Positions 1-7,234 of a stretch of 10,962 bases of DNA are shown here, in pieces. The translations under genes and the position numbers were made by a program. The notes beneath the pieces were generated by a model. It was not told the DNA's origin, did no database searches, and saw nothing but the letters and a program-made list of their open reading frames with translations. Origin of the DNA: Thermoleophilaceae bacterium. Lineage in GTDB: Bacteria > Actinomycetota > Thermoleophilia > Solirubrobacterales > Thermoleophilaceae. How positions within the stretch are numbered: position 1 is the first letter of the stretch; the number at the start of each line of letters is the position of its first letter. The stretch covers positions 1-10,962 of the forward strand of contig JACCUO010000068.1 of NCBI GenBank assembly GCA_013811765.1, given 5' to 3'.

Positions 1-88
1 ACAGCCTCCGGGTGGCGCGCCTCCCCCCGAGGCCCCGCAAGGCCCTCCCCCCACCGGTCCTCCGCCGCAGGGCCCCGCCAGCCCATAG
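1..88 (+). CDS. 3' end of an unidentified gene with a Pro/Gly-rich C-terminal tail (partial)
   Basis: Reading from base 2, the frame is open to a TAG at 86-88 and encodes about 28 residues that are almost entirely Pro, Gly, Ala and Gln (for example GPPPTGPPPQGPASP). Such tails occur at the ends of exported or chaperone-like proteins, and a SurA/PrsA-type foldase is sometimes found before mazG in actinobacteria. Nothing in the visible part identifies the protein. The stop lies 17 bases before the mazG start, so the two are probably co-transcribed. Because the composition is so skewed, a chance open frame in GC-rich DNA cannot be excluded. Confidence 0.5.
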   Translation, partial: QPPGGAPPPEAPQGPPPTGPPPQGPASP

Positions 89-105
89 CCGGCCGGCGCC
101 GAGGG

Positions 106-2069
<1,964 letters not shown>

Positions 2070-2162
2070 CCGTCCCCGGCTTTTCGACGGGCGATAGAGC
2101 CGGGCGTGACTCCTTTTCCGGCATATGAACGAGACAGGTCAGTGGACCGCTTGATGCGCCGG

Positions 2163-2170
2163 AAGGAGGT
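2163..2170 (+). promoter_or_regulatory. Strong Shine-Dalgarno-like sequence oddly far from the ftsB start
   Basis: AAGGAGGT matches the core anti-Shine-Dalgarno complement, but it sits 27 bases before the ATG at 2198. No ATG, GTG or TTG lies in frame between them; a CTG at 2192 is the only near-start. Either it is not used for ftsB, or spacing is bridged by RNA folding, or the start is non-standard. Confidence 0.3.
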
Positions 2171-2197
2171 CATCACCAGGCAGCGAAGCAACTGCCG

Positions 2198-2548
2198 ATG
2201 GCCGCTACGGCAACCGCCCGCACATCTCGCCCCGCCCCGCGTGGTGGCCCTCGCGCCGGAGGGGCCGGGCGCATCCGCTGGGATCGGCTGGGCAGGATCG
2301 CTCTCCTGACGATGCTGGGCGTGATCGTGCTCCTCTACATCTCGCCTACCAAACACTGGTTCGAGCAGTCGGGCACCCGGTCGGCACAGGAGTCCGAGCT
2401 CTCGCGTCTCGATGCGGAGAACGCTCAACTGAAGAGGAAGGTCAGGGCGCTCAAGAACCCAGGCACCCTGGAGCAGGAGGCCCGCCGCCTGGGAATGGTC
2501 AGGCAGGGCGAGCGCAGCTACGTGATCGAGAACCCGCCGGAGCGCTAG
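2198..2548 (+). CDS. ftsB: FtsB/DivIC-type septum formation initiator protein
   Basis: This 116-residue bitopic membrane protein belongs to the septum formation initiator family. Family members join FtsL and FtsQ in the divisome and help activate septal peptidoglycan synthesis. Visible features are a basic, Pro/Gly/Arg-rich cytoplasmic N-terminus (1-32), one membrane segment (about 33-48, RIALLTMLGVIVLLYI), and an extracytoplasmic coiled coil (about 60-87, ELSRLDAENAQLKRKVRALK). The family-typical end follows, LEQEARRLGMVRQGE, which leads into YVIENPP. It lies 128 bases after eno, the expected place for this gene in actinobacteria. The start is the only ATG/GTG/TTG in frame after the TGA at 2126. 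Confidence 0.9.
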   Translation: MAATATARTSRPAPRGGPRAGGAGRIRWDRLGRIALLTMLGVIVLLYISPTKHWFEQSGTRSAQESELSRLDAENAQLKRKVRALKNPGTLEQEARRLGMVRQGERSYVIENPPER

Positions 2549-2564
2549 GAGCGGACGAAGGTCC

Positions 2565-2580
2565 CCGCGGGCATCCGCGG
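2565..2580 (+). other. Perfect 6-bp hairpin between ftsB and the next gene
   Basis: CCGCGG, loop GCAT, CCGCGG. It lies 16 bases after the ftsB stop and just before the TAGCTT box of the next gene. It could be a weak end signal for ftsB or an operator; there is no T-run, so a classical intrinsic terminator is unlikely. Confidence 0.3.
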
Positions 2581-2586
2581 TAGCTT
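2581..2586 (+). promoter_or_regulatory. Candidate -10 box (TAGCTT) for the 102-residue gene
   Basis: A TAnnnT box ends six bases before the ATG at 2593, the spacing expected when transcription starts at the start codon itself (leaderless mRNA). No clear -35 is visible and there is no ribosome site in between. Confidence 0.4.
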
Positions 2587-2592
2587 CACCGC

Positions 2593-2901
2593 ATGGCCTA
2601 CCCGCTGGAGAACGCTGTCTCGCAGTGGGAGGAGGGAGAGCGCCGGGTAGGTGCCGATCCGGCCATGGATCCGGCCGTCAACGTTGTCCTGGAGGCGCTG
2701 AGGCGGCGCCTTGGCTCGACATTCGAGGTTGCCGAGCTCGCACAGCTCTACTCGGGCGACACCGATTGGGCCTCCGACCTCGCCCGGCAGGGAACGGCGG
2801 GCACGGACGCGGTCTTCGTGGTGGACGCGGCCTTCGGCCGCTATGCGCGGGAGGCTGCCGACTACGGGGGTGGACGGGTTCGGCCCCGGGCTGAGGGGTG
2901 A
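2593..2901 (+). CDS. Small hypothetical protein, acidic, function unknown
   Basis: The product has 102 residues and I do not recognise it. It has no signal peptide, membrane segment or cysteine. The N-terminal half looks helical (ENAVSQWEEGERRV, PAVNVVLEALRRRLG), the middle is rich in acidic residues (FEVAELAQLYSGDTDWASDL), and the tail is basic (GGGRVRPRAEG). Protein-like composition, a clear frame between ftsB and a convergent gene, and a good -10 box support a real gene. The ATG at 2593 is the first in frame. It may be a lineage-specific companion of the eno-ftsB cluster; I infer this only from position. Confidence 0.7.
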   Translation: MAYPLENAVSQWEEGERRVGADPAMDPAVNVVLEALRRRLGSTFEVAELAQLYSGDTDWASDLARQGTAGTDAVFVVDAAFGRYAREAADYGGGRVRPRAEG

Positions 2902-2927
2902 CGAGGGGCAGTAGTCCCGTGCCCTCG
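2902..2927. terminator. Hairpin between convergent genes (candidate terminator)
   Basis: CGAGGGGCA pairs with TGCCCTCG (8 bp with one bulged G) around a 9-base loop, starting directly after the stop at 2901. No T-run follows on either strand. It fits the 47-bp gap between two convergent genes but remains a weak call. Confidence 0.4.
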
Positions 2928-2948
2928 CTGTGGGAGCTTCTCCTCGGC

Positions 2949-3554
2949 TTAGGCCGGCGGGTCTTCATCCGCGTCAGGGGTCTCACCCGCACGCGTGATC
3001 ACGATCCGGTTGGGCTCGATCGCAACCGTCACCGGACGATGCCCGGCCCAGTGCTCGGCGTAGAGAGGGTTGTCCCGCACGGCGGGATCAAGCCAGAGGC
3101 CGTAGCCGTCATCGCCATGATCGAAGGTGCCCTCGAGGGGCTTGCCCTCGCGCCCGCCGCCGCGAGCCCCAGCGCGCCCACGGCCCCCGCGGCGCCCCCG
3201 CCGGCGGCGGCGCGGCTTGCCGTCGTCCTCCGCAGCCTCGTCCCGGCTACCGCTCTCGGACGAGGCCTCGCCGTTCTCGTCCTCCTCCCTGGCGGCCAGC
3301 TCGGCCTCCAGCGCTGCCGCCACAAGCGCCTCGTCTTCCGCGCGCAGGTCGGGCTCCTCCTCGCGAACGGTCGGCCCAAAGAGGTCTGACTCTCCGCCGG
3401 CGGCTTCACCCACCTCGAGCTCGTGCTCGCTCTTGAAGGCCGAGATGTCCTTGACGGACACATCAAGCTGGTGAGCGACCCAGGCGTCGGTGCGACCTTG
3501 GCGGACCCACGTCCGGATCTGGTTGAGCTGCGGCTTCAGGGAACGACGTGCCAA
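2949..3554 (-). CDS. Hypothetical protein: HTH-like N-terminus, acidic linker, Arg/Gly-rich segment, conserved-looking C-terminus
   Basis: The 201-residue product has four visible parts. Residues 1-43 are basic and resemble a small helix-turn-helix (RTWVRQGRTDAWVAHQLDVS, then KDISAFKSEH). Residues 44-112 form an acidic, low-complexity stretch (EEEPDL, EEDENGE, DEAAEDD). Residues 114-137 form a tight Arg/Gly block (PRRRRRGRRGGRGRAGARGG) of the kind that binds RNA or DNA. Residues 139-188 are well ordered (FDHGDDGYGLWLDP, AEHWAGHRPVTVAIEPNRIV). This suggests a soluble nucleic-acid-binding protein. I do not recognise a named family. The start is TTG 3554; no ATG or GTG lies in frame nearby upstream, and a TAATCT box lies 10 bases before it. 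It diverges from csrA, which could mean shared control. Confidence 0.75.
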   Translation of the reverse strand: MARRSLKPQLNQIRTWVRQGRTDAWVAHQLDVSVKDISAFKSEHELEVGEAAGGESDLFGPTVREEEPDLRAEDEALVAAALEAELAAREEDENGEASSESGSRDEAAEDDGKPRRRRRGRRGGRGRAGARGGGREGKPLEGTFDHGDDGYGLWLDPAVRDNPLYAEHWAGHRPVTVAIEPNRIVITRAGETPDADEDPPA

Positions 3555-3564
3555 GGCGGCGGGG

Positions 3565-3570
3565 AGATTA
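3565..3570 (-). promoter_or_regulatory. Candidate -10 box (TAATCT) for the Arg/Gly-rich protein gene
   Basis: On the minus strand TAATCT ends 10 bases before the TTG at 3554. That would give a leader of only a few bases, consistent with the absence of a ribosome site. No clear -35 is visible. Confidence 0.35.
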
Positions 3571-3585
3571 GCAATACCTGAGCTC

Positions 3586-3621
3586 CCGACTTCGCTAGTG
3601 CCTCAATGCTCGCGAAGTGGG
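3586..3621. repeat. Inverted repeat in the divergent csrA promoter region
   Basis: ACTTCGC (3589-3595) and GCGAAGT (3612-3618) are perfect inverted arms separated by 16 bases. After one mismatch, CC (3586-3587) pairs with GG (3620-3621), giving 9 of 10 pairs. The right arm covers the -35 position of the candidate csrA promoter, so this could be an operator for a dimeric repressor or activator, or an RNA hairpin. Confidence 0.4.
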
Positions 3622-3632
3622 CGGTCCCCAGG

Positions 3633-3638
3633 TAGTAT
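3633..3638 (+). promoter_or_regulatory. Candidate -10 box (TAGTAT) for csrA
   Basis: TAGTAT lies about 60 bases before the csrA ATG and matches TATAAT at 4 of 6 positions. A start of transcription near 3645 would give a leader of about 55 bases that includes the ribosome site. Confidence 0.35.
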
Positions 3639-3677
3639 CGGGGCGGCAACCTGCTGAGGTCCGTTGAGCAAGCTCCA

Positions 3678-3685
3678 GGGAGGGA
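3678..3685 (+). promoter_or_regulatory. csrA ribosome binding site with two GGA motifs
   Basis: GGGAGGGA contains two GGA cores, at 3679-3681 and 3683-3685, about 14 bases before the ATG at 3700. GGA over a ribosome site is what CsrA binds, so CsrA could repress its own translation here. Confidence 0.45.
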
Positions 3686-3699
3686 GACGCGACGCCACG

Positions 3700-3924
3700 A
3701 TGCTGGTCCTGACCCGCAAAGGCAATCAGAGCATCATGATCGGCGACGAGATCGATATCTCGGTGCTGGCGATCATGGGAGAGAAGGTCCGTATCGGCAT
3801 CGAGGCACCGCGCTCGATCCCAGTCTTCCGCAAGGAGGTCTACCTGGAGATCCAGCGGGACCGCGCGGCGAAAGAGGATTCGGCCGAAGTCGACGAGGCG
3901 CTCGACTCTCTAAAGAGCAAATAG
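3700..3924 (+). CDS. csrA: Carbon storage regulator CsrA, RNA-binding translational regulator
   Basis: This is a 74-residue full-length CsrA. The family forms a domain-swapped dimer that binds GGA motifs in mRNA leaders and blocks or alters translation and mRNA decay. The sequence starts with the canonical MLVLTRK, continues GDEIDISVLAIMGEKVRIGI and has the RNA-contacting residues L4, R6 and R44 (in PVFRKEVY). A charged helix ends the protein. The ATG at 3700 is chosen over the in-frame TTG at 3664 because CsrA proteins begin exactly at this MLxLTRK and because the ribosome site lies between the two. No fliW, flagellin or flagellar gene is in the window, although CsrA and FliW are often linked in Gram-positive bacteria. 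The neighbour across the divergent region encodes an Arg/Gly-rich protein. Confidence 0.97.
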   Translation: MLVLTRKGNQSIMIGDEIDISVLAIMGEKVRIGIEAPRSIPVFRKEVYLEIQRDRAAKEDSAEVDEALDSLKSK

Positions 3925-3928
3925 GTCA

Positions 3929-3962
3929 CCCGGGGCTCCCGTCCCCGGACGGCAGCCCCGGG
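3929..3962. terminator. Strong two-part hairpin terminator between csrA and the small membrane protein gene
   Basis: CCCGGGGCT (3929-3937) pairs perfectly with AGCCCCGGG (3954-3962). After a single C/C mismatch, CCGTC (3939-3943) pairs with GACGG (3948-3952) around a 4-base loop, giving 14 pairs in all. It begins 4 bases after the csrA stop and ends 2 bases before the stop of the convergent gene, so it can serve both. There is no T-run, as is common for actinobacterial hairpin terminators. Confidence 0.75.
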
Positions 3963-3964
3963 GC

Positions 3965-4204
3965 CTATCCTGCGAGCAGGGCGAGTGCCTGGAACATGGC
4001 GAGCGTGACGATTACGGTGGTCGCCAGGATCGCGAGGCAGAGCCCGAGGAAGCGCAGTGTGCCCTGCTTGTGCACTTTTTCCACACGCCGCATGCGAGAG
4101 CGCTTGACCGCCTGACGGCGCAGGTGCTCCCGGCGCTGCACTGACTCGGCCGCCTCCTCACGGAAGGCGGCTTCGTACTGCGCGAGGGACTGACGCATCT
4201 TCAT
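3965..4204 (-). CDS. Small tail-anchored membrane protein, function unknown
   Basis: The product has 79 residues. The first about 48 form a charged, mostly basic helix (AAFREEAAESVQRREHLRRQ, then KRSRMRRVEKVHKQG). One membrane segment follows at about 51-77 (FLGLCLAILATTVIVTLAMFQALALLAG) and reaches almost to the C-terminus. The positive charges before the segment predict a cytoplasmic N-terminal part with the tail in the membrane. I do not recognise a family. ATG 4204 is used; a second ATG two codons later is equally possible. A TACCCT box lies 10 bases upstream. It converges with csrA across a strong hairpin. Confidence 0.72.
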   Translation of the reverse strand: MKMRQSLAQYEAAFREEAAESVQRREHLRRQAVKRSRMRRVEKVHKQGTLRFLGLCLAILATTVIVTLAMFQALALLAG

Positions 4205-4214
4205 AGGCGTCGTC

Positions 4215-4220
4215 AGGGTA
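4215..4220 (-). promoter_or_regulatory. Candidate -10 box (TACCCT) for the tail-anchored protein gene
   Basis: On the minus strand TACCCT ends 10 bases before ATG 4204 (or 16 before the second ATG). No ribosome site is seen between the box and the start, as expected for a very short leader. Confidence 0.3.
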
Positions 4221-4269
4221 CCAGCGTGTAACGCCGGGAAACCCCGGCCGTGCCGCCGGTAGGGGCGGA

Positions 4270-4275
4270 TAGGAT
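4270..4275 (+). promoter_or_regulatory. Candidate -10 box (TAGGAT), likely leaderless transcript
   Basis: TAGGAT ends six bases before the GTG at 4282, so the first transcribed base would be at or next to the start codon. No ribosome site is present. A -35 element is not obvious. Confidence 0.5.
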
Positions 4276-4281
4276 GCGCTC

Positions 4282-5415
4282 GTGGAGCACAGGTTCACGG
4301 GCCCCTCCTACACCCTTGGGATCGAGGAGGAGCTGATGATCGTCGATGCCGAGACCCTGGACCTGACGAATTCGATCGAGGGGCTGCTCCAGGACCTGGC
4401 CTCCACCACGGTGCCCGGTGAGGTGAAGCCCGAGCTGATGGAGTCGGTGTGCGAGATAGCCACCACCCCGTGCTCGGGCGCCGCGGAGGCCGGCGAGCAG
4501 CTGTCTGGGCTGCGGCGCGCTGTGAGGTCGGTGGCGGAGCAGCGCGGGCTCGCCATCGGGGCGGCCGGCACGCACCCTTTCGCGATGTGGGAGGACCAGC
4601 GGATCGTCTCCCGGCCGCGCTACCGCGACCTGATTGCCGGCCTGCAGTTCGTGGCGCGGCAGGAGCTGATCTTCGGCATCCATGTGCACGTGGGGCTAGA
4701 TGGCCCGGACAAGGCGATCCATGTTGCGAACGGGATGCGGGTGCACCTCCCGCTGCTCCTGGCGCTATCGGCGAACTCCCCCTTCTGGCGTGCCGACTCG
4801 ACGGGGCTGCTCTCCACGCGCACTCCGATCTTCCGCGCCTTCCCGCGCGTGGGCATCCCCCCGCGCTACGACGACTTCGCGGACTGGGCCAGCCGGATCG
4901 AGTTCATGGTCGCCAGCAAGGCGATCCCTGACTACACCTACCTCTGGTACGACGTGCGACCCCACCCCAACTTCGGCACCGTGGAGGTCCGGGTGATGGA
5001 TTCACAGACGCGGTTGGAGCACACCGTCGCTCTCTCCGCGCTGGTGCAGGCGATGGTGAGGGAGCTGGCCGAGCACCATGAGTCGGGGCAGGAGCTCTCG
5101 CGCTACCCCTACGAGATGCTCGACGAGAACAAGTGGCTCGCGGCCCGCCATGGACTCGCGGGCGAGCTCGTGGACCTGCCCAGCCGAGACCGGGTGCGTA
5201 CGAGCGATCTGGCGCGCCGGCTCGTGGATCGCCTGAAGGGCCACGCGGAGGATCTCGGGTCGGCCAACGAGCTGGCTGCGATAGAGGACCTCCTGGAGAA
5301 CGGCAACGGCGCCTCGCGCCAGCTCGTGGTGTACGAGGCCAACCACGACCTGCGGGAGGTCGTCGGTGAGATCGTGGACAAGACTGTGCCCTCGGCGGCC
5401 GACCCGGCCGGCTGA
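4282..5415 (+). CDS. ybdK: Carboxylate-amine ligase of the YbdK / glutamate-cysteine ligase type 2 family
   Basis: The product has 377 residues, the usual length for YbdK-type enzymes (E. coli YbdK about 372). The family makes an ATP-dependent amide bond between the gamma-carboxyl of glutamate and an amine, in the best-known case cysteine. The true substrate of this branch is uncertain. Motifs in order: YTLGIEEELMIVDAETLDL (10-28) with acidic Mg/ATP ligands, FGIHVHVGLDGPDKAIHVAN, PLLLALSANSPFWRADSTG, FRAFPRVGIPP, the DVRPHPNFGTVEVRVMDSQT segment, and YEANHDLREVV near the end. The start is GTG 4282, which gives the normal family N-terminus and matches the TAGGAT box. No mycothiol, ergothioneine or glutathione gene is adjacent, so context does not settle the product. 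Confidence 0.92.
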   Translation: MEHRFTGPSYTLGIEEELMIVDAETLDLTNSIEGLLQDLASTTVPGEVKPELMESVCEIATTPCSGAAEAGEQLSGLRRAVRSVAEQRGLAIGAAGTHPFAMWEDQRIVSRPRYRDLIAGLQFVARQELIFGIHVHVGLDGPDKAIHVANGMRVHLPLLLALSANSPFWRADSTGLLSTRTPIFRAFPRVGIPPRYDDFADWASRIEFMVASKAIPDYTYLWYDVRPHPNFGTVEVRVMDSQTRLEHTVALSALVQAMVRELAEHHESGQELSRYPYEMLDENKWLAARHGLAGELVDLPSRDRVRTSDLARRLVDRLKGHAEDLGSANELAAIEDLLENGNGASRQLVVYEANHDLREVVGEIVDKTVPSAADPAG

Positions 5416-5425
5416 TCCCGGCGGG

Positions 5426-5431
5426 TACTCT
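5426..5431 (+). promoter_or_regulatory. Candidate -10 box (TACTCT), likely leaderless transcript
   Basis: TACTCT lies between the stop of the ligase gene and the GTG at 5439, ending seven bases before it. No ribosome site is seen. This suggests that the rhomboid-like gene has its own leaderless promoter despite the short 23-bp gap. Confidence 0.45.
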
Positions 5432-5438
5432 CAGCAGC

Positions 5439-6218
5439 GTGAGCCAGCCCGACCTCTTCGTGGTGTGCAAGAACTGCGGGAACGAGGTGAGCCCCTACGT
5501 GACCGAGTGCCCGTACTGCGGGCAGCGGGTGCGCAAGCGCGCGCCGAAGCTGGAGCGCGGTGGGGAGGACTCCGAGCCCCGCGCGAAGCGCCGCCGGCCG
5601 CGCCTGTCCGGCTTGCGCGCGGAGGAGATGGAGGGAATCGCGCCCGACGGGCGACCCGTGGTGACGGGCGCCCTGATCGTGGTTTCACTGCTCGTGACGC
5701 TGGTGCTGGCGGCGGGCGGCGTAAGCCTCGGGGAGGCGGGTGGAATCGTGATGCCCGACGACCAGGAAGCGTGGCGCTACGTGACCGGTCCCTTCGTCCA
5801 TGACAGCCTCGCCTACCAGTTCGTGACCCTCGTGGCGGTCGGTGTCTTCGGCTCGATGATCGAGCGGCGCTTCGGCTGGTTCCCGCTGCTGGCCGTGTTC
5901 CTGGCGGCGGGCGCTGCGGGCTGCGCGGCGGCCGTGGCCGCTGACGTCGGCACCCCCTTCGGCGATAGCTCCGTCTATGGGGTGCTGGGCGCCAACGGCG
6001 CCGCGCTGGGCTTGCTGTGCGCCTGGCTCGTGGACGACCGCAGGGCAGCCGCCCGAGGGGACGATCGCGAGAACGACCTGCTCGGTGTGCGTGTCTTTCT
6101 GGCCGTTCTGCTGCTGCTGCCGCTTGCGATCGAGGAGGCGAGCGCCGTCGCGGGGATCACCGGGGCGGTCGTCGGAGCTCTCATGGGCTTCGTCCTTCCC
6201 GCGTTCACGCGACGCTGA
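5439..6218 (+). CDS. Zinc-ribbon protein with a rhomboid-fold membrane domain lacking the catalytic residues
   Basis: The product has 259 residues. An N-terminal zinc ribbon has four cysteines (C10, C13, C24, C27 in CKNCGNE and CPYCGQR), followed by a basic linker (31-60). About six membrane helices follow from residue 74. The layout matches rhomboids: a helix, the loop ending RYVTGPFVHDS, then VFGSMIERRFG (136-146, like the rhomboid GxxxErrxG region), the GVLGANGAALGLL helix (181-193) and a last glycine-rich helix AGITGAVVGALMG (238-250). In active rhomboids the fifth region reads GxSG with the nucleophile, and the last helix carries a histidine. Here these are N186 and G239, and the second His and the Asn of helix 2 are Y126 and T130. 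I therefore call a rhomboid-like pseudoprotease; its role is unknown. The start is GTG 5439. The gene overlaps selD tail to tail by 14 bp. Confidence 0.82.
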   Translation: MSQPDLFVVCKNCGNEVSPYVTECPYCGQRVRKRAPKLERGGEDSEPRAKRRRPRLSGLRAEEMEGIAPDGRPVVTGALIVVSLLVTLVLAAGGVSLGEAGGIVMPDDQEAWRYVTGPFVHDSLAYQFVTLVAVGVFGSMIERRFGWFPLLAVFLAAGAAGCAAAVAADVGTPFGDSSVYGVLGANGAALGLLCAWLVDDRRAAARGDDRENDLLGVRVFLAVLLLLPLAIEEASAVAGITGAVVGALMGFVLPAFTRR

Positions 6219-7215
6219 TCTGCCCGGGGGGCCCCTCAATCACGCGCCCGACGCGGGCGCCGGGGAGGTCGGCGCCGGCGGGAGCCGCGATCAGGAGGCC
6301 GCCGGAGGTCATCGCGTCGCAGAGCAGCCATCGGCGCTCCTCCGGCACGTCCGGCCCCCAGCTCACTACCTCCTCCGCCCAGGTGCGGTTGCGGCGGGTG
6401 CCGCCTGCGATCGGCGGGTCCTCGCGCAACAGGAGATCCAGCACCCCTGCAATGGCAGGGACGGCATTCGCCTCCACTTCGGCTCCCACGCCGCTGGAGG
6501 CGACCATCTCGCGCAGGTGGCCGAGCAAGCCGAAGCCCGTCACATCGGTCATGGCACTCGCACCGGCCGCGAGTGCGGCGGCTGACGCGGCGCGGTTCAA
6601 CTCGGTCATCACCCGCACCTGCTCGGCCACGAGCGCGCCAGGCGCGAGGCCGCGCTTGGCTGCGGTGGAGACAACCCCGCCCCCGACGGGCTTGGTGAGG
6701 AAGAGCTCGTCTCCTGGCCGGGCGGTCGAGTTGCGTACCAGCCGGTCGGGATGCACGGTCCCGGTTACTGCGAGCCCGTACTTGGGCTCGCGGTCGTCGA
6801 TCGAGTGCCCGCCCGCGATCGACACTTCCGCCTCCGAGGCCGTGGCCGCGCCCCCGCGCAGGATCTCGCGGAGGATCTCACCGCCAAGCTCCTCCAGCGG
6901 GTAGGCAACCAGGTTGAGGGCGGTCACCGGAGTCCCGCCCATCGCGTATACGTCAGAGAGGGCGTTGGTGGCGGCGATCCGCCCGAAGTCGAACGGGTCG
7001 TCCACGATCGGGGTGAAGAAGTCCACGGTTGTCACGATCGCCAGGTCGTCCGAAACGCGGTAGACGGCCGCATCGTCGGCCGTCTCGTTTCCCACCAGGA
7101 GGCTCGGATCACCGTTTCGCGGCAGATCTGCGAGCAGCGAGTGCAGCGCTTGAGCCGGGAGCTTGCAGGCGCAGCCGGCGCCGTGGGAGAGCTCGGTCAG
7201 CCGGGGGGTCCTCAC
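6205..7215 (-). CDS. selD: Selenide, water dikinase (selenophosphate synthetase), cysteine form
   Basis: The enzyme makes selenophosphate from selenide and ATP, the selenium donor for selenocysteine and 2-selenouridine synthesis. It has 336 residues from the chosen start. The active-site region reads LTELSHGAGCACKL with the catalytic Cys at 15 and Lys at 18, so the Cys rather than Sec form is used. Then come the ATP/Mg segments NETADDAAVYRVSDDLAIVT, TPIVDDPFDFGRIAATNALS, DVYAMGGTPVTALNLVAYP, AGGHSIDDREPKYGLAVTG, and DVTGFGLLGHLREM. GTG 7215 is preferred over the ATGs at 7254 and 7236: it matches the usual N-terminal length (E. coli SelD has this Cys at 17) and avoids overlap with the divergent gene. 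No other selenium gene is in the window. Confidence 0.95.
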   Translation of the reverse strand: MRTPRLTELSHGAGCACKLPAQALHSLLADLPRNGDPSLLVGNETADDAAVYRVSDDLAIVTTVDFFTPIVDDPFDFGRIAATNALSDVYAMGGTPVTALNLVAYPLEELGGEILREILRGGAATASEAEVSIAGGHSIDDREPKYGLAVTGTVHPDRLVRNSTARPGDELFLTKPVGGGVVSTAAKRGLAPGALVAEQVRVMTELNRAASAAALAAGASAMTDVTGFGLLGHLREMVASSGVGAEVEANAVPAIAGVLDLLLREDPPIAGGTRRNRTWAEEVVSWGPDVPEERRWLLCDAMTSGGLLIAAPAGADLPGARVGRVIEGPPGQISVA

Positions 7216-7220
7216 GCGCC

Positions 7221-7226
7221 TATCAT
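7221..7226 (+). promoter_or_regulatory. Candidate -10 box (TATCAT) for the 105-residue gene
   Basis: TATCAT matches TATAAT at 5 of 6 positions and ends eight bases before the ATG at 7235, with no ribosome site. It overlaps, on the opposite strand, the candidate -10 of selD. Confidence 0.5.
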
Positions 7227-7227
7227 C
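7222..7227 (-). promoter_or_regulatory. Candidate -10 box (GATGAT) for selD
   Basis: Read on the minus strand, GATGAT matches TATAAT at 4 of 6 positions and ends six bases before GTG 7215. It shares five bases with the TATCAT box of the divergent gene, so one short AT-rich element may serve both directions. Confidence 0.4.
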
Positions 7228-7234
7228 CCGCGCC

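Noticed and set aside
2070..2104. Intrinsic terminator after eno
   Set aside because: Two short competing stems (CCGTC/GACGG and CCCGGC/GCCGGG) can form, but loops are long and there is no T-run after them; too weak to call.
2898..3389. 163-codon + strand frame opposite the Arg/Gly-rich protein gene
   Set aside because: It is rich in Ala/Pro/Ser in the manner of an antisense copy of Arg/Gly/Glu codons. The minus frame has ordered segments and a -10 box.
7163..7234. Upstream extension of the 105-residue gene
   Set aside because: It would overlap the conserved N-terminus of selD on the other strand and skip the well-placed TATCAT box; ATG 7235 is more economical.
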